Shown here piece by piece: positions 1 to 11,185 of a stretch of DNA of 64,000 bases. The first letter of the stretch is position 1. Every line of letters starts with the position of its first letter. Below the pieces are notes generated by a model. That model saw only the letters and a program-made list of their open reading frames with translations, had not been told where the DNA came from and made no database searches. The position numbers and the translations under genes were made by a program. Origin of the DNA: Neurospora intermedia (Eukaryota > Ascomycota > Sordariomycetes > Sordariales > Sordariaceae); NCBI GenBank assembly GCA_037102815.1, contig BTPP01000002.1, forward strand, positions 1,116,001-1,180,000. The letters are read 5' to 3'.

Positions 1-2980
1 ACAGATGTCAACTCGAAAAGGTCCGGGTGATATCCAATCTACGAGATGCTCCTCGGCTTATTGTGTAGCTTAGTACACTCTTATCCATAGGACTCTGGAC
101 GCAACGACATTGGCCAGGCTCACGTTCCATATTCACTATTGCCTTGTGCCTGCCAATTTCGGGCCTCTTGCTTCCAAGTGGGGACAGTCGACATTGGCCA
201 AACACCCCTCCCGCACAACAAAGTTGAGATGGCCAAAATTATCCTCTTGGAACGATGGAGGGCAGTCCAGCCCTAATCGAATAGACTTTGGGGCTCCTGT
301 TCGCAATCATGCCTCTTCATTCTCATCGGATCAGGCTGATGTAGGTCGGTTGGGGAACTTGGTCGCAGCTTTGCGACGACGGTGTTGAGTGCAAGGTCTC
401 TTCTCTCTGTACAGATAATCGAGCCTGGTGTCAGTGTAGGCCGGGGATACTCCCTCATAAGGTTCCGGAGTGCGGATAATGTGGGCCTAGATGTTGTCCA
501 AATTCTCGAATTTTGTTTTGCGGGAGGCACTGTCGAGCCAGGCAATCATCTGATCGCTTCGAACCGAAAGTCATCAGCGCACTTGAGCAGTTTCAAACCC
601 CAGACCTCACTTGATGAATGGGATGCTAATGCTGTGGGCCCTTGGGTCCCAAAAACTGAGCCTAAAGCCCGGGCTGCCAACACAGCCAGCGGATAACCGG
701 AGAAGGAAGTGTCTGACTTGGAAATCTTCCAACTCCGGGGAAAACTCAGATGCCGCCGGGGGTTGCTTGATCGCGACTTGGGATGTTCAGGGGATGGGTA
801 GCATCTTCTCTTGGACACCGCAGCAAGAGCCTGCTGCCAGTGACTCGAGCTATAACGTTTGAGCTATGGGTTGTCGCCGTCGGGGATTTCGGTTGAGGTT
901 AGAGCCACGAGGGATCGCGGGATGGCATGGGTAAGGGATGGTGTTGCTTGGTACCAGTATGTAGCTCGAATGCTACGCTGCTCCCGCTGTGCGGGCAGAA
1001 TGCTACGGTATACAACCAAGCCAGATTTGGTTGTTAGCGCGGGACTTCAAAACGCACTCTTCGCAGCCCTATCGCAGGAACTGCGCTAACAACTAAGCCA
1101 GGGTTGATGTTACGTCATCCTAGCTTGTTGCAATCTTCCACCCAACTCTTGGAAAAACCTGGGTTGAGCTTCGGTACTGTGTCATCGCTTGATGTTTGTG
1201 TGTCGCAGTCCGATCGAGCCATGAGCATCTGGCAGCTCGAAGGTGAAATCTGAAGGTAGGATGGTAACGCGTGGAGGGTATGGGTCGGATCAAATGTTCT
1301 TTGTTGGACGGGCAAGGCTCATCGAATGAAAAACTGGCCATTGCGCGATTGACGTTTCGGAAACATCAATGGTGTTCGAATGGCTAGTATTGGATTGGCC
1401 GGTTGAGGTTTCTCGGTATCAAGCGCGGTAGGATCGGTCGAACAAGTGGGAGGAGGATCACCAAAACGAAAGGATTACCATAGTCGAATGCTGCCCAGTT
1501 CTCCAGTCTTGAACGGGCAGAGAGCGACTGAGCAACTGGATCAAGTTCGGTTCAGTTATATGCCGCAGCTCACCGGCCAGTCGAAGACATTTGTCGCGTG
1601 CCTGGCAAGTGATGCAACAATCATTGCGCCTGCCTTTTCAAAGATTTGTTGCAACGAACTTGAAATTGCGGTTCCTGAATTGTGAATCGCAACTGCTCGT
1701 TCGGATATCACGGCGCAAGTGGCCGTGACTGCCAGGACATCCCAACTTGGGGCGCATACGCGCGTCCCCGGATGAGGAGGGAAACATCCCGGCCGTCCAT
1801 GTCAGCGGGGGGGTCTTGGCCCTGACTGCTATTCTCCACTCCTTCCACTATTCTCGTGACTCCTAGCCACTGATTGGCCGATCGAGAAATCTCCAGACCC
1901 GGTATCACGTCCGCCAAGACCAGCAAACACATGCGAACAAAAAGAAACATCAGACGGCAACAGCGGTGGACATTGCTCGACATTTGTAATATTGGCAGTT
2001 GCAATTGACAGCTGACAAGCTTCATCTCAGTTGGACTTCAAGTTGGGACAAGAAATCAAAGTTTCAAAATCATGTTCATCAAGTTGAATAGTCTCCTTAG
2101 TTGTTGGCGTTAACTCGACCACTAAGCGACATCCAACTGTATTTCTATCCCTCGGTTTGCGCTAATATTGTACCTACACGTGTATAGGCCGCTAGTACCT
2201 TGCAGTTGCAGATTCATGTGCCCGCCTCTTCCCTAGTCTGTCTGTCGTGTTCGTCTGAGACAAGACATCATTCACAATTCTTCATTCCTCTTCAGCATGC
2301 CAATGTCAACAAGCCAGCCGAAAGCGAACAAAACTTTGTCTTGATGGATATGGACATGTTGTCTCTGGGGCAGATGGATGTTTTTTACGGCGATTTTACT
2401 GGCTCAATGGCCAACTCGGGTCACCCTCACAAACAGAGCAGACAAAGGCAGGATGCTAGATCTACTGCGTTAGTAGTTCAAGCACCTCAAGAATAGCCAA
2501 GTCCAAGAAACCCCGACTAATACCAAGATGCTGCTTGTCCAAGACTTGCCGAGATCCGACAGAAGATGGATGATGGAAATACCTTCGACATGTACACACA
2601 CGCAACCCGGCCGATCGACATCCACCGCTCCACCTTTCGTCATGTCCACCCTTTTGCCAATCCTCTTGGCCTCCTGAATCTAACCAATTCCTGAGCCACG
2701 CCGCCTTCGGCTTGACTTCTCTCACTTCTTTCTTCCCCAGAATCGTTCGCTTCCACCCACTGGAAGCCGGATTCTCCATTCTTGGCAGCCTCTCCAGGAC
2801 CATCCTGCTGGCACTATCAGGCCATATTGGAAGTAGTCCGATTGTCCAGTTCACTTCTCATGTCCATACCCGTTGATTCCCGTCAGTTCCCGCTTGTTTT
2901 TCCCTTCATCCCTTCCGCTGCCTCTTCCTCCCCATCAACTCCGCCTGTCTCTACACTAGGAGAGACACTTGCACAAGGCA
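1..2980. other. Gene-poor stretch, no confident gene
   Basis: Only short overlapping open frames on both strands are present, none with a recognisable domain or a convincing set of splice sites. The last few hundred bases should hold the promoter and 5' leader of the UDP-glucose dehydrogenase gene that starts at 2981. An inverted repeat (TTGTTAGCGC near 1030 and GCGCTAACAA near 1083) could fold, but I cannot tie it to a known element. Confidence 0.5.
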
Positions 2981-5144
2981 ATGGCCCATCAGTTACCTTC
3001 AACTCTGGACCTGGGGAACGACGTTAGTCTCGACGTCTCCACCGCACCAACGACCCCAGGAAGCAACTTGTCCTTCAGTCCCGTCCTCCAGGCTGCGGAT
3101 GAACAACCGGGGATCCCCGCCATGAAGCCCCAGAGCACCTCCAGATCGTTGTCGTCCACGCTGTTCGACACCACGGCCAGAACACCACCAGTCCGCAACA
3201 TCTGCTGTGTTGGCGCTGGCTATGTTGGTGAGTCTTGCCAACCTGTGGGGGTTACAGTCGAGCGTTTGTAGACTAACAGATCTCCAGGTGGCCCTACTGC
3301 GGCTGTTATTGCCTTTAATAACCCCCATATCCGAGTGACGGTTGTCGACAAGGACGAGAAGCGCATTCGACGATGGAACTCTGTACATCCCCCCATCTAC
3401 GAGCCTGGCTTGAATCATATTCTGCGCATTGCCCGTGACGGATCCAAGGAATGCACCATCGAGACTAGGTCCCTCTCCACGACCAACACAACATCTTTGA
3501 ATACGCCAGATGTCTCGGATGCGTCCACTTCGGCCTCAGAATGCGGTAGCCAGTGCGGAGACAATTTTTCGAAGGCTATTCCCGCCCGCCAACCAAACCT
3601 CTTCTTCACAGCCGATGTAGCCAAGTCTATCAGCGAAGCCGACATCGTTCTGATTGCGGTCAATACGCCAACCAAGAGCCGTGGTTCCGGCGCAGGTTCT
3701 GCCACGGACATGACTGCTTTCGAGGCTGTCACCAATGTGGTTGCGCAGCATGCCCGGCCGGGCGCCATCATTGTAGAAAAGTCTACAGTCCCTTGTCGGA
3801 CGGCGCAGTTTGTACAAGACACTGTAAGGAGAACTGATTTGGTTATGTAAAGGGATTGGCTCGCTAACTGTGCCTCAGCTTGCACTCCATAGGCCCGGTA
3901 TTCACTTCGAGGTTCTCAGCAACCCCGAATTTTTGGCTGCTGGAACTGCTATCAAGGATCTTCTAAACGCAGATCGTATCTTGATCGGCTCCAGTGCAAC
4001 GCCATCTGGTCAGCGCGCAGCCGCCGCTTTAGCATCCGTCTACTCTGCTTGGATCCCGAGGTCACGGATCATCACTACTAATGTGTTCAGCTCAGAGCTT
4101 GCCAAGCTTGTCGCGAACTCCATGCTCGCCCAGCGCATCAGCAGTATCAATTCAATTGCGGCCGTGTGCGAGGTGACTGGCGCCGATGTCAGTGAGGTTG
4201 CGGGTGCAATTGGTGCCGACCCCCGTATCGGCAGCAAGTTCCTCAAGGCTGGTATTGGTTTCGGTGGCAGCTGCTTCAAGAAGGATGTGCTCAGTCTGGC
4301 TTACTTGGCCGAGAGCCTCCAACTACCCGAGGTAGCAGACTACTGGCGAAATGTCATCACCATGAACGAGTTTGCCAGGAACAGGTTCGCTTCGCGTGTC
4401 GTGAGGTGTCTCAACAACACCCTCATTGGCAAGAAGCTTACTATGCTTGGCTACGCCTTCAAGAAGGATACCAACGATACCCGCGAGTCGCCAGCAGTGG
4501 AGATTATCCGAACCTTGGTGGAGGAAGGGCCTCGGGAGATTGCTGTCTACGACCCCTGCTGCAACCCAGCGCAGATGGCCGAGGATATCGGTCGCTATGT
4601 CGGCGCCGAGGTACTACAGAGGAACGGAGGCCCTGTCATTGTCTATGCAGATGCTTACGAAGCCTGCCACTCGTCCGATGCGCTACTAATTACCACCGAG
4701 TTTGATGAATTTAAGAACACCGGTGAGCCCGTATCAGCGTCTGCCGAGGTCCTGGCCCCCAAGGCTGCGCCTGTCAAGGCTGTTGTCCCCGACCCGCGAC
4801 CGTTCAAGGGTGAGGAGCCAACCGAGACTGAGCTCCTTGCTCTTCATACCTTTTTACTGCAGTCAACAGATGCGGAGGATAAGGAAGATCCATTGCGTCG
4901 CTTCAACTCCGTACCCAACTGCGCTGAGGATTGTCCCGACTGTTTCATCGAGAAGGAAACGGGTACCAGTGGTTACGGAGCGGGACAGGAGCACGTCTTC
5001 AAGGGCAGGCTCGACTGGAGGAAGGTTCACTACCACATGCACAAACCTCACTGGGTGTTTGATGGTAGGGGAGTGTTGGAAGTGGCGGGCATGGAGAAGT
5101 TGGGCTTCCGCGTGGAGAGTGTTGGTCGTCAGGGGCGAGTCTGA
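2981..5144 (+). CDS. UDP-glucose 6-dehydrogenase, long fungal form
   Basis: Predicted to oxidise UDP-glucose to UDP-glucuronate with two NAD+ in the cytosol. Exons 2981-3227, 3288-3823 and 3879-5144 join in frame to 682 residues. Both introns have GT..AG ends and a CTAAC branch site. The N-terminal NAD site GAGYVGG is at residues 78-84. VNTPTK and the NPEFLAAGTAIKDLLNADR block follow. The catalytic cysteine lies in GFGGSCFKKD (about C393), and GYAFKKDTNDTRES marks the UDP-binding half. The family is usually 390-500 residues. This one adds a Ser/Thr-rich N-terminal tail of about 70 residues, a Ser/Cys-rich insert near residue 150, and about 95 residues (near 545-640, with CAEDCPDC) splitting the C-terminal domain just before DGRG. 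The start ATG at 2981 is the first in frame. Function is confident; the role of the inserts is unknown. Confidence 0.93.
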
Positions 5145-5775
5145 TGGGCTTTTTACCCTTAACCCCTTTAAAATGTGTCAAACAAATTGTAATTGAATAT
5201 CTGGCCAGGAACGGCAGCTATAATGGATAATGTTTGGATAACAAGAGTTGGCATACATTTTGAGACAACGGAGGCACTCACTGTATGAATGCCTCCAGTG
5301 TTGACAAATGTAGTATCGCCTATCACATATCTCAGTCAAATACACGATACTCATAACCATCTCATTCTGGTTTGATCTCTCGCCTCCAGGTCCGCTTCGA
5401 ATTCCTCGGACGTTTCCTTAGACCACTAATACTGCGCATCTAGCGACGCGGATAACGAATAACCACCGATGAAGCTATTCACAGACATCACTACGTAGAA
5501 TTAGACACATCCTCATTACTTTCACGAGCGTTGTCAGGAGCCAGGCAAGTCGGCTATGCCGATGCAAAGCTTCATCTTCATGCAGCCTCATACACCGCAT
5601 CTTGCCAAAGTTGCTACCTATCATAGAGCTGGCAGAGACTCATCAATGGTGGCAGGCATGCCAAGGGACGATGCTGACGGCCAAGTCCAGCATCCAGCAC
5701 CACTCTAAACCATTCAAGACACAAATGCATTTGGCATGCTTGGCTTACGTGGGTTGTTTGTGATTCGTTGTTGTA
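5145..5775. other. Intergenic stretch, 3' side of UDP-glucose dehydrogenase
   Basis: Probable 3' UTR followed by non-coding DNA. I see no ORF of substance, RNA gene or repeat before the MITE. Confidence 0.5.
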
Positions 5776-6180
5776 CCCGTACTACGCCCCCACTTTTTTG
5801 GGACTCGCAAACTCGCACCCACCTAAGTGGGTGCTCACGGGTACTACGGCCACACCAGTAAAACGGCCAGGTCAGGGTTAGAGGTGCAGTTTTGAGGCTC
5901 GATTCGTAGGGTAAATCACAACTTCCCAACATATGGAAATTTTTGAAAAATGAAAAGCTGGACGGATACATTACTCTACTCTGACTATCCTCTAACTTCC
6001 TTTTCATTTTCAATTAATTATTGCAATACGTTGTAGGCGTTTACTATTTTGGTGTCGTTTATCTGATTTGCACCTCTAACCCTGGTGGCCGTTTTAGTGG
6101 TGTGGCCGTGTTATTCGTGAGCACCCACTTTAGGGGGTGCGAGTTCTACGAGGTCCAAAAAAGTGGGGGCGTAGTACGGG
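5776..6180. mobile_element. Foldback MITE with about 113-bp terminal inverted repeats
   Basis: The left arm (5776-5888) and the reverse complement of the right arm (6069-6180) match over most of their length. Both start CCCGTACTACGCCCCCAC and both contain GGTTAGAGGTGCA at the inner end. The arms enclose about 180 bp of AT-rich DNA with no transposase frame. The element is bounded by TA on each side (5774-5775 and 6181-6182), the target duplication expected of Tc1/mariner/Fot1-pogo elements. Each arm also carries an internal hairpin; at 5815-5834 it is GCACCCAC-CTAA-GTGGGTGC. It looks like a non-autonomous element that moves with another copy's transposase. The arms differ by several substitutions and small indels, so it is not brand new. 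Confidence 0.87.
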
Positions 6181-8679
6181 TATTAGCAATCAGTTGACTA
6201 AGGTATACGAGCGTAAGGTCAAGGGACTAGCATAAAGACGTGCAGCTGGGCTTGAACAGCGCAAGGAAATAGCTTCGGGAATTCTCGTTGCTAAGTGATG
6301 TCGAAAGACGGGTTTTCGAATTCACCGCTTTCCAGATCACCTCCCTAACTTTCTCAACCTTACATACCTTACATATGTACCATCCACATCCCGCTTCGTC
6401 TGCATTTGATCCCTTTCCCCCCCCCCCTTTTTGGGGTACATATGCACTTTCTGTCCCCCACTCCCGTGGGATTCCGTACCCGTAGCTAGGTATGTACCCC
6501 GTTGAAAGCTGTGGGAGCTCGCTTGTACATATGTACGCGCAAGACATTCTGGGAAAGGGAGCCTAGGTACGGAGTATCTCCAACTCTGAACGGTTGCGAA
6601 CCTAGGTACTTATCGAAACGAAGGACTCAGCGACTTGTGGGAGACCATCAATGCTAGCTAGGTATCGATATGCATGCGGATGGATTATCACGAGTCTGCC
6701 ATTAGAGTTCTATCGGCGAACTCAAAGTGCCCGTGCCCGTCCCCGTCCTCGAAATTTTGGCTTGAGACACGACACTCGACTTACACCTCTTGAGAGACAT
6801 GGATGTAAATGATGAACTAGAGGCAAGGTGTCCATGCAGTCTACAATATCAAGACATGCGAGCCCGAGAAGGGCGTGAACTTCAATCTACCTACCTACCT
6901 GAGTCAACCACTCGGCTTTCTTTGTGGGAAATACCTGCTATGCTGCTCGGTTCAGCTTCAAATTTGCGCACCCGCGCCTGCGGATGGACCCCGCTCTGTG
7001 TCGCTATACGCTCGCTGGGTTTCACCGTTCCTGATTTACGGCCCACGAGTCGGGTGATCATGCGCATGCGAGATTTGGCGGCGATGGGTCGTAGATACCT
7101 AAACAGGTGGGATTTCGTGGGAAAGGGAACTCCGAACGCCTATATCGTCACTTTCAGATGGTGCGACAGACATCCTGGCTCTCAGGGACTGCCTTGCTGA
7201 AGTGGAACGAAGTTTCCATTCCGGCTCATCTTCATCTTCCTTTACTACTATCCATTGCAACCCAAACGACTTGCATGTTCACGTTTCTCTTGATCTTGAA
7301 CAGATAGACTTGAGTCCGCTGCTCCCCTTCCGCGTCAATCCAGGTTCCCTTCCGGTCACCACCATCACTAAATACAATTGGTCGTCAATGCCATGCAAGC
7401 TACACACCAATGAGCCATTTAGACAAGAACCGGAACAGCTCGCGCTCGACAGGAGACTGTCTGTGAGCTGTGATTGGTGAACGCTTTGCAAAAGCTGCAG
7501 AACACGATCTGCGGTATCCGATGCGAGGTAGGTGGTACCCACATAACAGCCTCAACTCGATAACATACATACTACTTACTCACCATACCATAACACCCTC
7601 CCCGAGTTTTCAACTCACCGCTGCCGTGATGTACCGAGAAACTCGCGAAGCCGGTCACACGATACGGTATCCTCCTTTGAGCGCCGGCAGACAGAGGGTA
7701 GGCAGCTGGCAGGACGAGGGCGGGTTGTATGTACTCAAATAGACGCGGGGGGTTGAGGTTCAACTGACTGGGAAATCAAGCGTAGTTTGTAAGCATACTA
7801 CAAGAAGACTCGAATTCATAATGCTCCGGAATGGCATCATGTACCCCCTTTCCCCCCCTTACTCAACTCCCTTTTGCGAGCATTGATGCACACACCCGGA
7901 CATACATATGTCCTCCGTGGCATATGCGAGCTTAGACTTAGAGGCACGCGGCATAGTTCTGGCAGAACTTACCATCTGCCTGGCGCTTAAAGGGGGATAC
8001 CATATCGCATCGTCACTGCCTCAAGTGGGAGTATCGGAACGAAAAGGGTAATGTCACAACACTCGGACTGTCGAAATATTTAGTCAGTATCTTACCTTAC
8101 CTTGACAGAGGCCGAGAAGACTGAGCTTCCGAGTTCAACTTTCACTATGTGTCTCTCGATGTTGTCTTGTGGAAGGAGGTTGGCCGTTGATGATTTCACT
8201 TGAGATCTCCCTGAGAGAGTCACAGCAAGACGATCACTTCCGCCCTATGCTCTCACCTCCTGCATCTGGTTGCATCTGGTTCGGGAAAACGGGGAACCAA
8301 ACTCAGCGAACATGTTTCTCCGTCGAGACATGGCTCCTGCCTGTTGAAGCTAACTCTAGGTGCATTACCGTCGAATCCAGGCTCCATCCAAAAAGCGAGA
8401 TGAAGGGCCTGCCACAGCCTAGAACTGCACGACTGTCGGGTACGGGGAGCATGGCTACACCGATGTTGTATCCTGTGCCAACTCAATGACAATCAGCCAT
8501 CGCTGTGTGGTTGTGGTGTTGCTGACCATTGATTTCCAATCTCCTCCTCTGGCGTAAGTCAATCATAGTATAAGTATATGGCCTCCTCGCGGCTCGAGCT
8601 GGCTGGAGTCGCTCTTTCATCACTCTCTTTTGTTTCTCCGGGTTCTGCAGCAACCGAGCGAGAAACGACACTACCTACC
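6181..8679. other. Gene-poor stretch between MITE and GMC gene
   Basis: Contains a poly-C run near 6419-6427, scattered CTACCTACCT/AGGTAGGTA repeats and several short frames such as 6790-7200. I cannot assign any of them. The final bases are the probable promoter and leader of the GMC oxidoreductase gene. An upstream in-frame ATG at 8578 exists but would hide the signal peptide. Confidence 0.45.
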
Positions 8680-10725
8680 ATGATCTTTCATCATCTCCTA
8701 GGCCTAGCCTTGGCCGCTGCCCCTCTCGCCTCAGCCGTCGAGCTGACCGGCTATGAATACATTGTCGTTGGCTCCGGCGCCGGTGGCGGTCCCCTCGCCG
8801 CCCGCCTAGCTATGGCCGGCCACAAGACCCTCCTGATTGAAGCCGGCAACGACCAGGGCAACAACATCAACGTTACAGTCCCCGCCTACAGCACCCGGGC
8901 TACCGAGGATGAGAAGTTGTCCTGGGCCTTTTACGTTCGCCACTACCCCGACGATGAGCAACAGGCCCGTGACTGGAAGACCAGCTACCGGCTACCGAAC
9001 GGCACCATCTACACCGGCCTGTCCCCGCCCGAGGGCGCCGAGATGCTCGGCACATTCTACCCCCGCGCCGGCACCCTCGGTGGTTGCACCGCCCACAATG
9101 CCCTCCTTTCTGTCTACCCCTTCCAGTCCGACTTCCAGTACATCGCCGACCTGACCGGTGACGAAGGCTGGTTGCCTGACAACATGCGCCAGCACTTCAT
9201 CGCCTTGGAGGACAAAAACTACCCTCAGGGTGATTACTACGGCCACGGCCAGGACGGCTGGCTCTCCATCGAGCTTCCCACCTTAGCCACCCCGGACGCT
9301 GAACTTTCGTCTCTAGTCGTCGGCGGCGCTTACGCCCTGGGCAACGCCACTGATTCACCCATCAGCCTCACCTCCCTCGCAAACAATGATCTCAACGCCG
9401 ACACCATTGCCCGCGACCATGATCCGAGCTACAACGGAATTCCCATCAGCACTAGGAACGGCACCCGCAACGGCAGTCGTGACTTTGTCGTCGCCGTGCG
9501 CGACGCCCTTAACCCCGACGGCAGCAAAAAGTACCCGCTCGACGTGCGCCTGAACTGTTTCGTCACCAAGATCACTTTTGATGATGCCGATTGGGATGAG
9601 ACAGGGGAACCAGTGGCCACAGGCGTCGAATTCCTTGACGGCGAATATCTCTACCGCGCTTCCCCCCTTTCTTCTTCTTCTTCTTCTTCTTCTTCTTCTT
9701 CTTCTTCTTCTTCTTCTTCTTCCAAGCACGCGAAGCATGGAAGTCAGCACACCAACGGCACGCCCGGCTCGGCCAAGGCCTCGCGCGAAGTAATCATCTC
9801 GGGTGGCACCTACAACTCGCCTCAGATCCTCAAACTCTCGGGCATCGGTCCGCAGGACGAGTTAACCAAGTTCGGCATTCCCGTCGTTGTCGACTTGCCG
9901 GGAGTAGGCGGCAACTTGCAAGACCACTACGAAATCAGCGTCAACGTGAAGGTGCCCCAGGACTGGACCGTGCTCGAGAATTGCACGTTCCTGCTGTTCG
10001 ACAATACGACCGATCCGTGCTTGGATCGGTGGGAGAACCCTGTCATGGGAAACCGCGGCACTTATGCCTCCAACGGCGTACCAGTTGTCATGCTGTACAA
10101 GTCTAGCGCGGCGGAGGGCGATGACTGGGATTTGTTTACTTTTGGCGGGCCTCTCAACTTTGCTGGTTATTACCCCGGTTACTCGGTGGACTTGGTTGCC
10201 GAGCATGACTGGTGGACGTGGGCTATCTTGAAGGCGCATCCGCGCAACAGGGCCGGTACTGTGACGCTTCGCTCCAGCGATCCGTTGGACACTCCCGAGA
10301 TTAACTTCAACTACTTTGAGTATGGATCGGGCGACTACGAGGCCGATTTGACGGCGATGCGCGAAGGCATTTGTCTTGCGCGCGACGCACTGAGGAGGTC
10401 GGGCGTGTGCACGCAGGAGGTTAGGCCCGGGGCGGATACGCAGAGCGATGAGGACCTTGATCAGTATATTATAGATGACGCGTGGGGTCATCATGCGAGT
10501 TCGACGTGCCCGATTGGGCCCGATGGGGATCCGATGGCCGTGTTGGATAGTAAGTTTAGAGTCAGGGGGGTCAAGGGACTGAGGGTCGTGGATGCAAGTG
10601 TGTATCCGAGGCTTCCGGGCACATTTACGCAGATTAGTACGTACATGGCGGCGGAGAAGGCGGCGTGTGATATATTGGAAGAATTGGAAGATGAAGAAGT
10701 AGATGATGGTTACTGGAGAGTTTAG
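8680..10725 (+). CDS. Secreted GMC-family FAD oxidoreductase
   Basis: Uninterrupted frame of 681 residues. The ATG at 8680 is chosen because it gives a clean signal peptide (MIFHHLLGLALAAAPLASA). GMC enzymes oxidise alcohols, sugars or choline with FAD. Seen here are the FAD Rossmann site VVGSGAGGGPLAARL just after the signal, the GMC signature GTLGGCTAHNALL, and the C-terminal WGHHASSTCPIG block with the expected catalytic histidine. The second catalytic position, normally N or H in a GNPQ-like stretch, reads PGTFTQ, so that residue appears replaced. From 9670 a (TTC)n microsatellite encodes 17 TCT serine codons plus one TCC in a surface-type insert. Many N-x-S/T sites fit secretion. The substrate cannot be told. 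The PTH11-like and MDR genes follow downstream. Confidence 0.9.
   Translation: MIFHHLLGLALAAAPLASAVELTGYEYIVVGSGAGGGPLAARLAMAGHKTLLIEAGNDQGNNINVTVPAYSTRATEDEKLSWAFYVRHYPDDEQQARDWKTSYRLPNGTIYTGLSPPEGAEMLGTFYPRAGTLGGCTAHNALLSVYPFQSDFQYIADLTGDEGWLPDNMRQHFIALEDKNYPQGDYYGHGQDGWLSIELPTLATPDAELSSLVVGGAYALGNATDSPISLTSLANNDLNADTIARDHDPSYNGIPISTRNGTRNGSRDFVVAVRDALNPDGSKKYPLDVRLNCFVTKITFDDADWDETGEPVATGVEFLDGEYLYRASPLSSSSSSSSSSSSSSSSSSKHAKHGSQHTNGTPGSAKASREVIISGGTYNSPQILKLSGIGPQDELTKFGIPVVVDLPGVGGNLQDHYEISVNVKVPQDWTVLENCTFLLFDNTTDPCLDRWENPVMGNRGTYASNGVPVVMLYKSSAAEGDDWDLFTFGGPLNFAGYYPGYSVDLVAEHDWWTWAILKAHPRNRAGTVTLRSSDPLDTPEINFNYFEYGSGDYEADLTAMREGICLARDALRRSGVCTQEVRPGADTQSDEDLDQYIIDDAWGHHASSTCPIGPDGDPMAVLDSKFRVRGVKGLRVVDASVYPRLPGTFTQISTYMAAEKAACDILEELEDEEVDDGYWRV
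9670..9723 (+). repeat. (TTC)n microsatellite inside the GMC gene
   Basis: Seventeen uninterrupted TCT codons plus TCC encode a polyserine run. The tract keeps the reading frame, so changes in copy number alter only the serine number. Confidence 0.97.
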
Positions 10726-11185
10726 CATGTGTTTCATCGAGATCTGAGAACAAGGTCAAGACAAGCACATGGCAGACAACAGTCGGGAATGCCCCAAATA
10801 GAGTCCAAATAGGATCGTACTGTTCCGTGTCTATTAAATACCTTCCAGAAGTCGGCACGGTCTAAGCGGTCGTGATTCGTGAAGTTCTCATGAAGGCCGT
10901 TGAAAAGACTCTGGAAGGTGAGAACGAAACAGAGACTAATGCGAGGGATTGCGACTCGTCATGGACGGAGACTAATGGTGACCTCGCTGAATCAAAGGGC
11001 AGTGGCTCGCTTGCTGCGCTGATATAAGCAACGGAGAGCGAAAACGATCGACTAACTATGGCTTCAAGGGCCATGAAGACGTAGAATCCATCTGACCACG
11101 ATCTCTTTCGAAAGACGGATCTTTGTCGACGGATCTCGTCACAATAACGTGTCTGGAGTACTACTCATAAGAATCCTGGTTAGCC
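10726..11185. other. Convergent intergenic region
   Basis: Lies between the 3' ends of the GMC gene and the PTH11-like gene. It probably holds both 3' UTRs. Nothing else is recognised. Confidence 0.5.

Noticed and set aside
1025-1096. Inverted repeat as a possible transposon end
   Set aside because: Only about 10 bp pair well, with no target duplication or partner sequence in the window.
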